From an uncultured Chthonomonas sp. (GTDB taxonomy: Bacteria > Armatimonadota > Chthonomonadetes > Chthonomonadales > CAJBBX01): DNA of 41,867 nt. Made by a program: the position numbers and the translations under genes. The stretch spans positions 1-41,867 of the forward strand of contig CAISJD010000003.1 of assembly GCA_903885605.1 (NCBI GenBank), in the 5' to 3' direction. Within the stretch, counting starts at the first letter, position 1. Every line of letters starts with the position of its first letter. Of the stretch, positions 6,789-15,004 are shown piece by piece. Below the pieces are notes generated by a model. The model was not told the DNA's origin. It searched no databases and worked only from the letters and a program-made list of their open reading frames with translations.

Positions 6789-8690
6789 ATGACGCGCCGG
6801 GTACTCGTCATCGCCTTCCTGCTGGCGCCGATCCACGCGCTCTGGATCGTGAAGTCGGAGGTCGTCTGGGCGTTCGTCCACGCCTCGGTGCTATCCGTCT
6901 TCTTCAACGTGGTGGCCACGCTCTTCCTCATCACGCTGGGCAACCTCTGGCTGCGGCGGCGCGCGCCCCGCCTGGCCCTGAGCACGTCGGAACTGGCGGG
7001 GCTCTACATCCTCCTGAGCGCCGCCACAGCCGTCTACGGGCATGACTTCCTGCAGGTGCTGGCCAACATGCTCATCTACCCGTACCGCCAGATGGAGGGC
7101 GGCGGAGCGTGGGTCGGCGCCGTGCGGCAGCACCTGCCCGCCTGGCTCGTGGTGACCGACCCGGCGGAGCTGAAGGCCGTCTGGCTCGGAAGCGCGAGTC
7201 CCTACCGATGGGCCGCGTTGCGAGCCTGGGCCACGCCTCTGGCCGTCTGGCTCGGCTTCATGATGCTGCTCCTCTGGACCATGACCTGCCTCACCACGCT
7301 GCTTCGCCGCCAGTGGACCGAGCACGAGCGCCTCTCCTTCCCGCTGGTGCGCATCCCCACCGAGATGCTGGTGCATACCGACCGCCTGCTCGGCTCGCGC
7401 CTCTTCTGGGCGGGCTTCGCGCTGGCCGCCGGGCTGGACCTCTGGAACGCCGCCGCCACCGTTTGGCCGGCCATCCCCTCCCTGCGCCTGCGGAACGAGC
7501 TGCAGCAGTTCATGACGCAGCGGCCCTGGAGCGACATGGGCTGGACGCCGCTCTGCCTCTACCCCTTCGCCGTGGGCCTCACCTACTTCGTGCCGCTCGA
7601 CCTGGCCTTTGCCTCCTGGTTCTTCTACTGGGTCTGGAAGGCGCAGATGATCGCCCGGTCGGCCGTGGGCATGGAACCCCTGGGCGGCGCCTACATGGGC
7701 GACCAGAGCTCCGGGGCGTGGATCGGCATCGGGCTGGTGGCATTCTGGGGCGCCCGCAAGCACCTGCTCTGGGCCGTGCGGCACGCCTTCAGCCCGCGCT
7801 CGGTGATCGACGACGGCCACGAGCCGCTCCCCTATCGCGGGGCCGTGCTGGGCGGCATCGGCGGGTTCCTGGGCCTCATGGCCTGCGCCCGCGCCATGGG
7901 ACTGAGCCCGGCGGTGGCGGCCCTCTTCCTGGCTCTCTTCTTCGTGCTGGTCACGGCCGCCACGCGGATGCGGGCGGAGCTGGGACCGGCCACGCACGAC
8001 CTCTACTTCTCCGGTCCCGAGCGGATCATGACGACCGCCGCCGGTCCGGGCGCCTTCTCCACGCAGGACATGACCGTCATGTCCCAATTCCACTGGTTCA
8101 CGCGGGACTACCGGAGCAGCGCCATGCCGCACCAGCTGGAGAGCTACAAGCTGGCCGGTGAGGCGGGGCTCTCCACCCGCAGCGTGGTCTGGGCGGTCCT
8201 GCTCATCAGCGCGTGGGCCTTCGCCTGTTGGTTCTGGGCCTACGCGCATGTCATGTACGACCGCGGCGCCATCGTCCGCGTGGCGCAGCCGGGCTCGGGC
8301 TGGACCATGCTGGCCAAGGAGTCGTACACGCGGCTCGACCAGTGGCTCACGGCGGCCAACCGCGGCCCGGACTTCGCCGTGTGGCAGCAGTTCGGCTCCG
8401 GCCTGGGCCTCACGCTGGGCCTGCTGGCCGTCCGTGCGCGGATCGTGGGGTTCCCATTCCACCCCGTGGGCTACGCGCTGGCGGGGTCGTGGACCATGTC
8501 CTGGCTCTGGGGCTCCGTGATGGCCGGCTGGGCGATCAAGGGCGTGCTCATGCGCTACGGCGGGCAGAAGGCCTACCGCACGGCCGCGCCGCTCTTCATC
8601 GGCCTCGTGGTGGGCGAATGCCTGGCGGGAGGGGCGCTCTCCCTCTATGCCGCGCTCACAGACCACGTCACCTACGGGTTTTTCCCGTGA
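6789..8690 (+). CDS. DUF6785/DUF6784-like polytopic membrane protein
   Basis: A 633-residue protein with roughly twelve transmembrane segments spread along its length (for example MTRRVLVIAFLLAPIHALW, and two helices flanking LSTSELAGLYILLSAAT). The architecture and the TSELAGLYILLS and HDLYFSGPERIM regions recall the DUF6785/DUF6784 membrane proteins found in Armatimonadota and Planctomycetota, whose function is unknown. The start lies 6 nt after the glycosyltransferase stop, with GAGG just upstream, and its last bases overlap the GTG of the ApbE gene, so the three genes are co-translated. A transporter-like role is possible, but no substrate signature is seen. DQSSGAW at 7701-7721 superficially resembles the ApbE acceptor motif but lacks the acceptor Thr/Ser. 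Confidence 0.7.
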   Translation: MTRRVLVIAFLLAPIHALWIVKSEVVWAFVHASVLSVFFNVVATLFLITLGNLWLRRRAPRLALSTSELAGLYILLSAATAVYGHDFLQVLANMLIYPYRQMEGGGAWVGAVRQHLPAWLVVTDPAELKAVWLGSASPYRWAALRAWATPLAVWLGFMMLLLWTMTCLTTLLRRQWTEHERLSFPLVRIPTEMLVHTDRLLGSRLFWAGFALAAGLDLWNAAATVWPAIPSLRLRNELQQFMTQRPWSDMGWTPLCLYPFAVGLTYFVPLDLAFASWFFYWVWKAQMIARSAVGMEPLGGAYMGDQSSGAWIGIGLVAFWGARKHLLWAVRHAFSPRSVIDDGHEPLPYRGAVLGGIGGFLGLMACARAMGLSPAVAALFLALFFVLVTAATRMRAELGPATHDLYFSGPERIMTTAAGPGAFSTQDMTVMSQFHWFTRDYRSSAMPHQLESYKLAGEAGLSTRSVVWAVLLISAWAFACWFWAYAHVMYDRGAIVRVAQPGSGWTMLAKESYTRLDQWLTAANRGPDFAVWQQFGSGLGLTLGLLAVRARIVGFPFHPVGYALAGSWTMSWLWGSVMAGWAIKGVLMRYGGQKAYRTAAPLFIGLVVGECLAGGALSLYAALTDHVTYGFFP

Positions 8691-9622
8691 GCCGGGGCGC
8701 GCCTCCCGGCTGCAGCGTCTTCTCGTGCCGGGCCATGGCCACGCAGTTCGATATCGTGCTCTGGGGCGACGCCTTTGAGCGGCTGCAGGCCGCCGCCACC
8801 GAGGCCATGGGCGAGATCGAGGCCGCCGAGCGGCTCCTCAGCGCCTTCGACCCAGCCGGCGAGGTCGCCCAACTGAATGCCCGCGAGAGCCAGGGCCCGG
8901 TGCGCGTGGATCTCCGCGTCTTGCGGCTGCTTCAGCGATGCGTGGCCTATACCGAAGCGACGGGCGGCGCGTTCGACGTGACCGTCGGCCCGCTCATGCG
9001 CGTCTGGGGCTTCCGCGGTGAGCCCGCCGGCGACTGGCCGTCCGCCAGGGCCGCCACGGGTATGGAGAAGCTGGAGATGGACCTCGACGCCGGCACGGTG
9101 ACGTTCGCCTCCGAAGCCGTGCGGCTCGACCTGGGCGCCGTAGGCAAGGGCTACGCCGTGGACGCGGCCATGGACGTGCTGCGCGAGTGCGGCCTGAAGG
9201 GCGCCATGGTCCACGGCGGCACAAGCACCGCCGCCGCCATGGGCGCCACCCCGGACGGCGGGCCGTGGCAGGTGCTGGTCCGCGACCCGAGCCCCGGCGC
9301 CGAGGTTCCCCTGGCCCGCGTAGAGCTTGTCGAGGGCGCCATGTCGGTCTCCGCGCCGCACGGCCGCACGGTCGGAGGCCTGGGGCATGTGATGGACCCC
9401 CGCACGGGCAAGCCCGCCGCCGCCAGCCTCCTGGCGGCCGTGGCGCACCCCTCCGCCGAGGCTACCGATGCCTACTCCACCGCGCTGCTCGTGCTGGGCC
9501 GCGAGGGGCTCCGACGCCTGGGCGAAGTGGAGGGCCTCTCAGCGCTCTGGGCGCCCAGGCTGGCGGCCGGCGGCAGGGCTGTTCGGACGCTGGGCGATGC
9601 GTTCAGGGCGGAGCCCTGCTGA
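8687..9622 (+). CDS. apbE: ApbE-family FAD:protein FMN transferase
   Basis: A 311-residue protein that reads through as ApbE: AMATQFDIVLWG near the N-terminus, LDLGAVGKGYAVD (K154) in the FAD-binding core, VHGGTSTAAAMG, GHVMDPRTGKPA and the metal-binding ATDAYSTALLVLG (residues 259-265 onward). ApbE links FMN covalently to Ser/Thr of partner redox proteins using FAD and Mg2+. The GTG at 8687 overlaps the TGA of the DUF6785-like gene, indicating translational coupling. Unlike typical bacterial ApbE, the N-terminus (VSRGAPPGCSVFSCRAM) shows no signal peptide or lipobox, so this copy may act in the cytoplasm. No obvious flavinylated partner (NqrC/RnfG-type) is encoded in the window. Confidence 0.9.
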   Translation: MSRGAPPGCSVFSCRAMATQFDIVLWGDAFERLQAAATEAMGEIEAAERLLSAFDPAGEVAQLNARESQGPVRVDLRVLRLLQRCVAYTEATGGAFDVTVGPLMRVWGFRGEPAGDWPSARAATGMEKLEMDLDAGTVTFASEAVRLDLGAVGKGYAVDAAMDVLRECGLKGAMVHGGTSTAAAMGATPDGGPWQVLVRDPSPGAEVPLARVELVEGAMSVSAPHGRTVGGLGHVMDPRTGKPAAASLLAAVAHPSAEATDAYSTALLVLGREGLRRLGEVEGLSALWAPRLAAGGRAVRTLGDAFRAEPC

Positions 9623-9763
9623 CGGGACCCTACCGACATTGGTGACACCAACACTAGCCGGGTCAAGGGAGGGTGTGGCCGCTTGCCGGGTTCGCCGGCG
9701 CCGCCCTGCCCGACGCCCGGCTGGTATCATAACAGCGACGCGCCGGGAGGAGCGCCCGCCGAC

Positions 9764-10648
9764 ATGCAAACGCACCGAACCGACCTGAGCATCGCCGGGC
9801 TCCGCCTGGCGCTTGAGACCGAGGCACCGCCGGCCGAACTGGGTGTTGACGAGCGGTACGGCGCCTTCCTTGCTGCCGGTGACGGCGAGCCCGACATCCG
9901 CGTGGCCTGCCGCTTCGGCGAACCCGCGGCGCCGGAGGGCAAGCCGGACTACACCGCCGAGGACATCTGGAGCATGTACGCGGGCGCCGACGGTTCCTGG
10001 ACGGCGGTCATCACCTACCCCTCACCGGACGGGGCTCCACGCCCTCCGGCCCTGCTCTCCATTGACGCCGAGTGGAGCAACGCGGTGCTGACCGAGAAGC
10101 GCGCGCCGGGTCCCTGGAGGTCGGTCATCACCGCGGGCGCGGCCGAGCTGCTGATCCGCACCCGTCTGGTCTTGCACGACGGCCTGGTGATGCACGGAGC
10201 CGCGCTGCAGGTGGGTGAAGCGGCGGTGATCCTGACAGGCCATAGCGGCGCGGGCAAGAGCACACAGGCCATGATCTGGCAGGAGGCCGTCGGCGCGCGC
10301 CCGCTCTGCGATGACCGAGCCGCCATCCGCCCCGACGCCGGGCGCTGGCTCGTCTACGGCACGCCATGGGCGGGCACGGCAGGCATCGCCGTCAACGCCT
10401 GCGCGCCGTTGGCCGCCATCATCGTGCTGGAGCAGCACACCGAGAACGAGATGACGCCACTATCTGCCGCCGAGGCCCTGCCGATGCTGCTGGCTCGCTC
10501 GTTCCTGCCCTACTGGGACGCCGCACTGGTGGGCACAGCCATGGGGTCGGCGCTGAGCATCCTCCAGGGCGTTCCCGTCTACCGCCTGCGTTGCCGGCCC
10601 GAAGCCGCGGCCGCTGATATGGCCTGCGCGAGGCTCGGGCTCCGATGA
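9764..10648 (+). CDS. HprK-like P-loop kinase-fold protein
   Basis: A 294-residue protein. The ATG at 9764 is preferred because GGGAGGAG lies just upstream; an in-frame ATG at 9683 has no such site. The N-terminal half (1-130) is unassigned and beta-rich. The C-terminal half matches the HPr kinase/PEP-carboxykinase-like ATPase core: RLVLHDGLVMHGAALQVG, the P-loop GHSGAGKST (G159-T167) and the acidic pair in LCDDRAAI. True HprK controls catabolite repression, but this protein lacks the HprK N-terminal domain and belongs with HprK-related proteins seen beside surface-polysaccharide or peptide-modification genes. Its stop overlaps the next gene's start (ATGA), tying it to the TagA/WecG glycosyltransferase. 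TATCAT at 9725-9730 is a possible -10 box. Confidence 0.75.
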   Translation: MQTHRTDLSIAGLRLALETEAPPAELGVDERYGAFLAAGDGEPDIRVACRFGEPAAPEGKPDYTAEDIWSMYAGADGSWTAVITYPSPDGAPRPPALLSIDAEWSNAVLTEKRAPGPWRSVITAGAAELLIRTRLVLHDGLVMHGAALQVGEAAVILTGHSGAGKSTQAMIWQEAVGARPLCDDRAAIRPDAGRWLVYGTPWAGTAGIAVNACAPLAAIIVLEQHTENEMTPLSAAEALPMLLARSFLPYWDAALVGTAMGSALSILQGVPVYRLRCRPEAAAADMACARLGLR

Positions 10649-11427
10649 ACAGGTTAGAACAGCAGGGCGCAACCGCAACGCGCGCCGCATCCGGGCAGGT
10701 CGCCGGGTCCCCGCGCAGGTCGTCGCTCTTCGACGTCTGCGTCCATGAGGTGAACCTGGACAGTGCGGTGGAGGCGGTGAACGGCCTCATCGCCCGCGGC
10801 ACGCCGTCGCACGTGGTCACGCTGGACGCCTCGATGTGCGTCACGGCGCGGCGCGATCTGGTGCTCCGGCGCATCATCCAGCAGGCGGAGCTTGTCACAC
10901 CAGACAGCGTCGGCGTCCTCTGGGCGGCCAGGCGTAAGGGCATCGCGCTGACCGACCGCGCCTCCGGCGTGGAGATCTCCGAGCGCCTCTGCGCCGCGTC
11001 GGCAGCACGCGGCACGCGCATCTACTTCCTGGGTTCGGCGCCCGGTGTGGCCGAAGATGCCGCGATCCGCATGCGCGACCGGCACCCCGGATGCAATATC
11101 GTGGGGACCATGCACGGCTACTACGACGCAGTCGAAGAGCGCAACGTACTCCATGCCATCCGCCAGGCCGCGCCTGACGTGCTGCTGGTGGCGTTCGGCA
11201 TCCCGAAGCAGGAGAAGTGGATCGACCAGCACCGCGAGGCGCTGGGGGTGCCGGTGCTGATCGGCGTGGGCGGCAGCTTGGACGTGATGTCGGGCCGCGT
11301 GGAGCGGGCCCCGCACTGGGCCCGCCGGCTGAACGTCGAGTGGCTCTATCGGCTGGCACAGAACCCGAAGAAGATCGGCAAGGCGTTGGCCTTGCCGCGC
11401 TTCGTGTGGATGGCCCTCACCCGCTGA
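10645..11427 (+). CDS. WecG/TagA/CpsF family glycosyltransferase (GT26)
   Basis: A 260-residue enzyme showing the whole GT26 pattern: a region equivalent to the family's TPNAEM as VVTLDASMCVTARRD, LVTPDSVGVLWAARRKG, RIYFLGSAPGVAEDAA, LLVAFGIPKQEKWIDQH, then GVGGSLDVMSGRVERAP and RLNVEWLYRLAQNPKKIGK. GT26 enzymes move ManNAc or a related amino sugar from UDP-sugar to undecaprenyl-PP-GlcNAc-type lipid on the inner membrane face, for teichoic acid, enterobacterial common antigen or capsule. The family's DG in the sugar-binding loop is DS here. It overlaps the HprK-like gene by 4 nt and has no other polysaccharide-assembly gene adjacent. Confidence 0.9.
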   Translation: MNRLEQQGATATRAASGQVAGSPRRSSLFDVCVHEVNLDSAVEAVNGLIARGTPSHVVTLDASMCVTARRDLVLRRIIQQAELVTPDSVGVLWAARRKGIALTDRASGVEISERLCAASAARGTRIYFLGSAPGVAEDAAIRMRDRHPGCNIVGTMHGYYDAVEERNVLHAIRQAAPDVLLVAFGIPKQEKWIDQHREALGVPVLIGVGGSLDVMSGRVERAPHWARRLNVEWLYRLAQNPKKIGKALALPRFVWMALTR

Positions 11428-11431
11428 GGCC

Positions 11432-11932
11432 CTACGGGCGCGGGGGACCTGGCGGCGCCTCGCCCGGCATGCGCGCGCGGCGACGCTTCTGGGACTCTTC
11501 CTTCATCAGGGCGCGCATCCGTTCGAACTGCTCGCGGGTCAGGATTTTGCGCACGCGCTTCTCCGCCGTGGCCTGCAACTGGAGCATTTTCCTCCGTAGC
11601 TCCAAGACGCCCTTTCGGGCGATTTCGGCCTGGCCCTCGTCGATGTCGTAAGCGTCGTATACATCCGATAGCTTGCGGTGGCGCTCGCGCAGGCCGTCGA
11701 AGATGGCGCGCATCTGCTTACCACTATCGTCGAACACTGCCTCGAGTTGGGACTGCTGCTCTCGCGTCATGCCGATCTTCTGGCGTGCGCGCTCCTTGTC
11801 CTCTTCGGAGGGACCGCGGCGCGTGGAGCCGGGCCCACGACTGCGGCCGGGGTCGTCGCCCTGCGCCAGGCAGTGCAGGGGTAGCAGGGCCGTGAGGGCC
11901 AGCGCCGCCCCGGCCGCGGCCCGGGCGATCAC
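11432..11932 (-). CDS. Spy/CpxP-like exported protein with LTxxQ motifs
   Basis: A 166-residue protein with an N-terminal signal peptide (MIARAAAGAALALTALLPLHCLAQ), then a charged all-helical region. MTREQ and LTREQ are the two LTxxQ-type motifs of the Spy/CpxP/ZraP/CnrX superfamily, periplasmic chaperones or metal-sensing regulators that report envelope stress. The tail is Arg/Pro-rich. The start is GTG (11930-11932), overlapping the TGA of the upstream anti-sigma gene by GTGA, so it is the third gene of the sigma/anti-sigma operon and probably modulates the anti-sigma factor. It ends 4 nt from the convergent GT26 gene. Confidence 0.75.
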   Translation of the reverse strand: MIARAAAGAALALTALLPLHCLAQGDDPGRSRGPGSTRRGPSEEDKERARQKIGMTREQQSQLEAVFDDSGKQMRAIFDGLRERHRKLSDVYDAYDIDEGQAEIARKGVLELRRKMLQLQATAEKRVRKILTREQFERMRALMKEESQKRRRARMPGEAPPGPPRP

Positions 11933-12411
11933 TCGCCGTCCCCCGCATAGCCGATGAGGATGGCCTGCCGGGCGCTCCTCGTGGCGCGCATCCCTTCGTA
12001 CCCGGCGTCATCGGCCGGGTCCGGAGCGGGCAGCACGTCGGCGGCCATGCGGACGATGCGCACCTCATCCTCGGGCGCCAGCGTCAGTTCCCGGACAGGC
12101 TCCTGCGGCCGCAGCGAGACGAAGGCCAGGGCGGCTGCCACAGCGCCGGTGAGGGCGAAGGCATACCATGGCCGCGTGGCCGCGCGGTGCGGAGTGGTGG
12201 TGCGTATGCGCTCGTAGAGGTCCGGCCAGAGGTCGGGTGCGGTCGGCTCCGCCCGGAGCGGGGCGAGGCTCTCCAGGAGGGCCTTCTCTTCGCGCAGCAG
12301 GAGGGCGCACCGGGAGCACTTGCCTGTGTGCTCGGCAATGGACTCCGCCAGTTCAGGTCGGCGACCCTGCAGCCAGGCCGCCGAGTTCTTCTCCAAATCC
12401 CTGCAGTTCAT
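11929..12411 (-). CDS. Zinc-finger (ZAS) anti-sigma factor, membrane-anchored
   Basis: A 160-residue protein whose N-terminus carries the zinc-binding anti-sigma signature C3 ... H28-TGK-C32-SR-C35. A single transmembrane helix (about 80-98, WYAFALTGAVAAALAFVSL) follows, then a roughly 60-residue extracytoplasmic tail. In this family the N-terminal domain traps an ECF sigma factor until a signal outside the membrane releases it. The ATG overlaps the TGA of the sigma gene as ATGA (12408-12411), the usual coupling for a sigma/anti-sigma pair. The short outer tail and the neighbouring Spy-like gene suggest sensing of metal or misfolded-protein stress in the envelope. Confidence 0.85.
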   Translation of the reverse strand: MNCRDLEKNSAAWLQGRRPELAESIAEHTGKCSRCALLLREEKALLESLAPLRAEPTAPDLWPDLYERIRTTTPHRAATRPWYAFALTGAVAAALAFVSLRPQEPVRELTLAPEDEVRIVRMAADVLPAPDPADDAGYEGMRATRSARQAILIGYAGDGE

Positions 12412-13088
12412 GGGACCGTCCTTTTGTAGCCGTCTTCCAGCTTCGCCTTGAGCCGCTGCCTGGCGCGTGCCAGGCGTGTCTTGAGCACGGTGTAGGAGAC
12501 GCCGGTGATGGCCTGCATCTCCTCGTAGTCGCGCTCCTCCAGGTAGTAGAGCACGATGAGCATGCGATCGCTCTCGTTCAGCTGATCGATCGCTTCGCGA
12601 ATCTGGCGCGCCTGATCTTCCCTTTCCAGGGTATTCAGGGCGTCAGTCTCCGCGCTGCCCAGGGACCCGCGCTCTAACTGCCGCTCGTCCGGCCATGCCT
12701 CTTGCGGCCGGGCCATCTTGCGGCTGTGCGCATCACGCGCCAGGTTGGCGGCGATGCGGTACAGCCACGTCGAGACCTTGGCCCGGTACTGGAAGCGACC
12801 GGCGTGCTGCCAGGCCTTGGTGAACACATCCATCGCGGCCTCTTCGGCGTCCTCCCGGGACCCGCTCATGCGGTAGAGGAAGCGGAAGATCGGCGCCTGG
12901 TACCTGCGCGTCAGTTCCCGGAGGGCTTGCTGGTCGCCGGAGGCGCAGCAACGCAGCACATCCTCATCGGGGAGGATCTGAAGGTCGCCGACCGACTTGT
13001 CGGTACGCCCCAAGCGCATTAAGCCATCCGACGCGTGCACCGTAGTTCCATATCGCCACGCTAATGGTTGGTCTGTCCAGGGTGCCAT
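12408..13088 (-). CDS. ECF-type RNA polymerase sigma factor
   Basis: An ECF sigma factor with region 2 (DEDVLRCCASGDQQALRELT ... SREDAEEAAMDVFTKAWQHA, KVSTWLYRIAANLARD) and region 4 (LNESDRMLIVLYYLEERDYE, MQAITGVSYTVLKTRLARAR). The start is uncertain. ATG at 13088, with GGTGAG a few nt upstream, gives 226 residues; GTG at 13112 and ATG at 13019 are alternatives, and 13019 still leaves both domains intact. It heads an operon with anti-sigma and Spy-like genes, all joined by 4-nt overlaps, and is divergent from the efflux adaptor/permease genes, which are therefore candidate members of its regulon. Confidence 0.9.
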   Translation of the reverse strand: MAPWTDQPLAWRYGTTVHASDGLMRLGRTDKSVGDLQILPDEDVLRCCASGDQQALRELTRRYQAPIFRFLYRMSGSREDAEEAAMDVFTKAWQHAGRFQYRAKVSTWLYRIAANLARDAHSRKMARPQEAWPDERQLERGSLGSAETDALNTLEREDQARQIREAIDQLNESDRMLIVLYYLEERDYEEMQAITGVSYTVLKTRLARARQRLKAKLEDGYKRTVP

Positions 13089-13131
13089 CACGCTCACCGT
13101 CGCGCCCCGCACTCGCGGAGCCCAGTCTACT

Positions 13132-13203
13132 TGTTGTAGACGGACCCTCGCACCCGCGGAAACACGACACCTAGAGCCGCCCAGAACGGTCTACTATTGT
13201 ACT
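13132..13203. promoter_or_regulatory. Divergent intergenic region with imperfect inverted repeat
   Basis: Between the sigma operon and the efflux genes, TGTTGTAGACGGA (around 13133-13145) and CGGTCTACTATTGTA (around 13187-13201) form the arms of an imperfect inverted repeat about 40 nt apart. The AT-rich arms stand out from the GC-rich surroundings and include TACAAT on the minus strand at 13196-13201. Placement suggests a shared operator or paired promoters. No convincing -35 box was found. Confidence 0.3.
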
Positions 13204-13283
13204 GCCTCGAAACCCGACGCGCCTGAGCGCCGTAGTGCGCCCGAGTCCCAATCCACGCGGCATAGCCGCTCCCCGGGGGTGAC

Positions 13284-14975
13284 ATGAAGCGACTGAAGAT
13301 CGTCCTTGGCTGCCTGGTTCCTCTGGCTCTCGTCGTAGGGGGAAGCTGGTGGGGCATCCGGCGAGTGCTGACGAAGGTGCCCAAACCGCCGGCGACGGCC
13401 ACCGTGACCCGCGGCACTGTGGAGATCAAGGTTACCGAGACCGGGACGATCGAGCCGCTAACCAAGGTGGACGTGAAGTCCAAGGTCGCCGGTCGGATCG
13501 CCTCGATGCTCGTCGACGAGGGCGACCTGGTGGCCGCGGGCCAGCTCCTTGCCGAGATCGACCCCACCGAGATCAACAGCCAGGTCGATCAAATGCGCGC
13601 GCAGCTCGACGGCTCCCGTGCGCGCCTCTCATCGGCGTCCACCGGCGTGCGCTACCAGCGCGAGCAGACCTCAACGGGCGTCAGGGTGGCCGAACAGGCC
13701 GTGGCGTCGGCGCAATCACAAGTGGAAGTGGCCGAGGAAGAGAGCCGGAGCCAACCCAGCCTGACCGAGGCCGATATCCGCCAGGCCGAGGCCTCCCTGC
13801 GGAGCGCCAAGGCCGCCCTGGACCTCCTTCGGGCCGCCACCCAGCCGCAGGCCCTTGTCGCCGCCCAGACCGGCCTGACCGAGGCCCAGACGGCCTCTGC
13901 CAACGCCCAGCGACAGCTGGCTCGGCAGAACCAGCTGCTGGCCAAGGGCTTCGTCGCCCAGCAACAGGTCGATGCCGCAAGCACCGAGGCTGTCGCGGCC
14001 CGTGCACGCCTTGACCAGGCGCAGAAGCGCATCGACGTCATCAAGGAGCAGCAGAGGCTGGAGGTCGCCGACGCCGAGGAGCGCGTGGCCCAATCCGAGG
14101 CCTCGCTGGCCCGCGCACGAGCCGCGCGCACCATGATAAAAGTCAAGGAGCAGCAGCTCGTGGCGGCCCGCGCCGCGCTCCAGCAGGCCAGGGCGCAGTT
14201 GGTCCAGGCCCGGGCGTCGCGCCTACAGGACAGCATGCGCGGCGACGATGTGGCCCAGGCCCGCTCCGGCGTGGACCAGATCCAGAACCAGCTGACCGAG
14301 ATCGAGGTCCGCCAGCGCGATACGCGGCTGGTGGCTCCCATGGCCGGCGTCATCACCCACCGCTACCTTGAGAAAGGCGAGTTGGTCACCTCCGGCGTCA
14401 GCACCTTCTCCAGCGGCACCCCCGTCTTCCAGGTGGCCGACCTATCCACCATGCTGGTGAAAGCGACCGTTAATGAGGTCGACGTGCACAAGGTGCGCCT
14501 CGGCCTGCCCGTGGAAATCCATATCGACGGCGCCCGCGGCGTCACCTTCCAGGGCCGCGTCACCAAGGTGGCTCCGGCGGCATTCGGCGCCACGGACCCG
14601 AACTCGCAGGCCCAGGGCGCAGGCGGCGTGGTCCGATTCTCTGTGCAGGTGACCGTCACAAAGCCAGACCCACGCCTGCGCCCCGGCATGAGCGCTCGCT
14701 GCACCATCATCATGTCTCGGCGAAGCAGCGTGATGCGCCTGCCGTCGGATGCCGTGGAAGGGTCAGGCGACGACGCCTCGGTACAGATCGCCGGCAAGCC
14801 CGACCCGGCCAAACCCGGTCAGCTTACGTACACGAAGCGCAAGGTCCGCGTAGGCCTTCGGGGCGATACCTTCGTTGAGATCCTCTCCGGCATGAAGGAG
14901 GGCGAGAAGGTGAAGCCGGGCATCTTCACGGGCCCGAAACGCCAGGGCGTCGACTTCGGACCCAAGCCCGACTAG
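13284..14975 (+). CDS. HlyD/MacA-like efflux periplasmic adaptor
   Basis: A 563-residue membrane-fusion protein. GGGGGTGAC precedes the ATG, and an N-terminal anchor helix (IVLGCLVPLALVVGGSWWG) follows. The first biotinyl-lipoyl half motif is VKSKVAGRIASMLVDEGDLV. A very long Ala/Gln/Arg-rich coiled coil covers about 95-345, and the second lipoyl half is TRLVAPMAGVITHRYLEKGE. Beta-barrel and membrane-proximal domains close the protein. The hairpin is longer than in MacA or AcrA, so the tunnel may be tall. It is followed 29 nt later by a MacB-like permease. Such adaptors join an inner-membrane transporter to an outer-membrane exit duct, which implies a diderm envelope. Confidence 0.85.
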   Translation: MKRLKIVLGCLVPLALVVGGSWWGIRRVLTKVPKPPATATVTRGTVEIKVTETGTIEPLTKVDVKSKVAGRIASMLVDEGDLVAAGQLLAEIDPTEINSQVDQMRAQLDGSRARLSSASTGVRYQREQTSTGVRVAEQAVASAQSQVEVAEEESRSQPSLTEADIRQAEASLRSAKAALDLLRAATQPQALVAAQTGLTEAQTASANAQRQLARQNQLLAKGFVAQQQVDAASTEAVAARARLDQAQKRIDVIKEQQRLEVADAEERVAQSEASLARARAARTMIKVKEQQLVAARAALQQARAQLVQARASRLQDSMRGDDVAQARSGVDQIQNQLTEIEVRQRDTRLVAPMAGVITHRYLEKGELVTSGVSTFSSGTPVFQVADLSTMLVKATVNEVDVHKVRLGLPVEIHIDGARGVTFQGRVTKVAPAAFGATDPNSQAQGAGGVVRFSVQVTVTKPDPRLRPGMSARCTIIMSRRSSVMRLPSDAVEGSGDDASVQIAGKPDPAKPGQLTYTKRKVRVGLRGDTFVEILSGMKEGEKVKPGIFTGPKRQGVDFGPKPD

Positions 14976-15004
14976 CGGCGGCAAGACCCAGGAGCCACCA
15001 CACC

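Noticed and set aside
7701-7721. DQSSGAW in the DUF6785-like protein as an ApbE flavinylation site
   Set aside because: The DxxSGA part fits, but the acceptor Thr/Ser is Trp, so FMN could not be attached there.
6891-8666. 591-codon open frame on the minus strand opposite the membrane protein
   Set aside because: Low-complexity Gly/His/Arg/Glu composition typical of an antisense frame in GC-rich DNA. The plus strand encodes a coherent polytopic membrane protein in an operon.
9604-9618. CAGGGC-GGA-GCCCTG hairpin as terminator of apbE
   Set aside because: It lies inside the last codons, has a short stem and no U-tract.
9764-10648. Genuine HPr kinase/phosphorylase (HprK)
   Set aside because: The P-loop core is present, but the HprK N-terminal domain is absent and no PTS genes lie nearby, so only HprK-like is supported.
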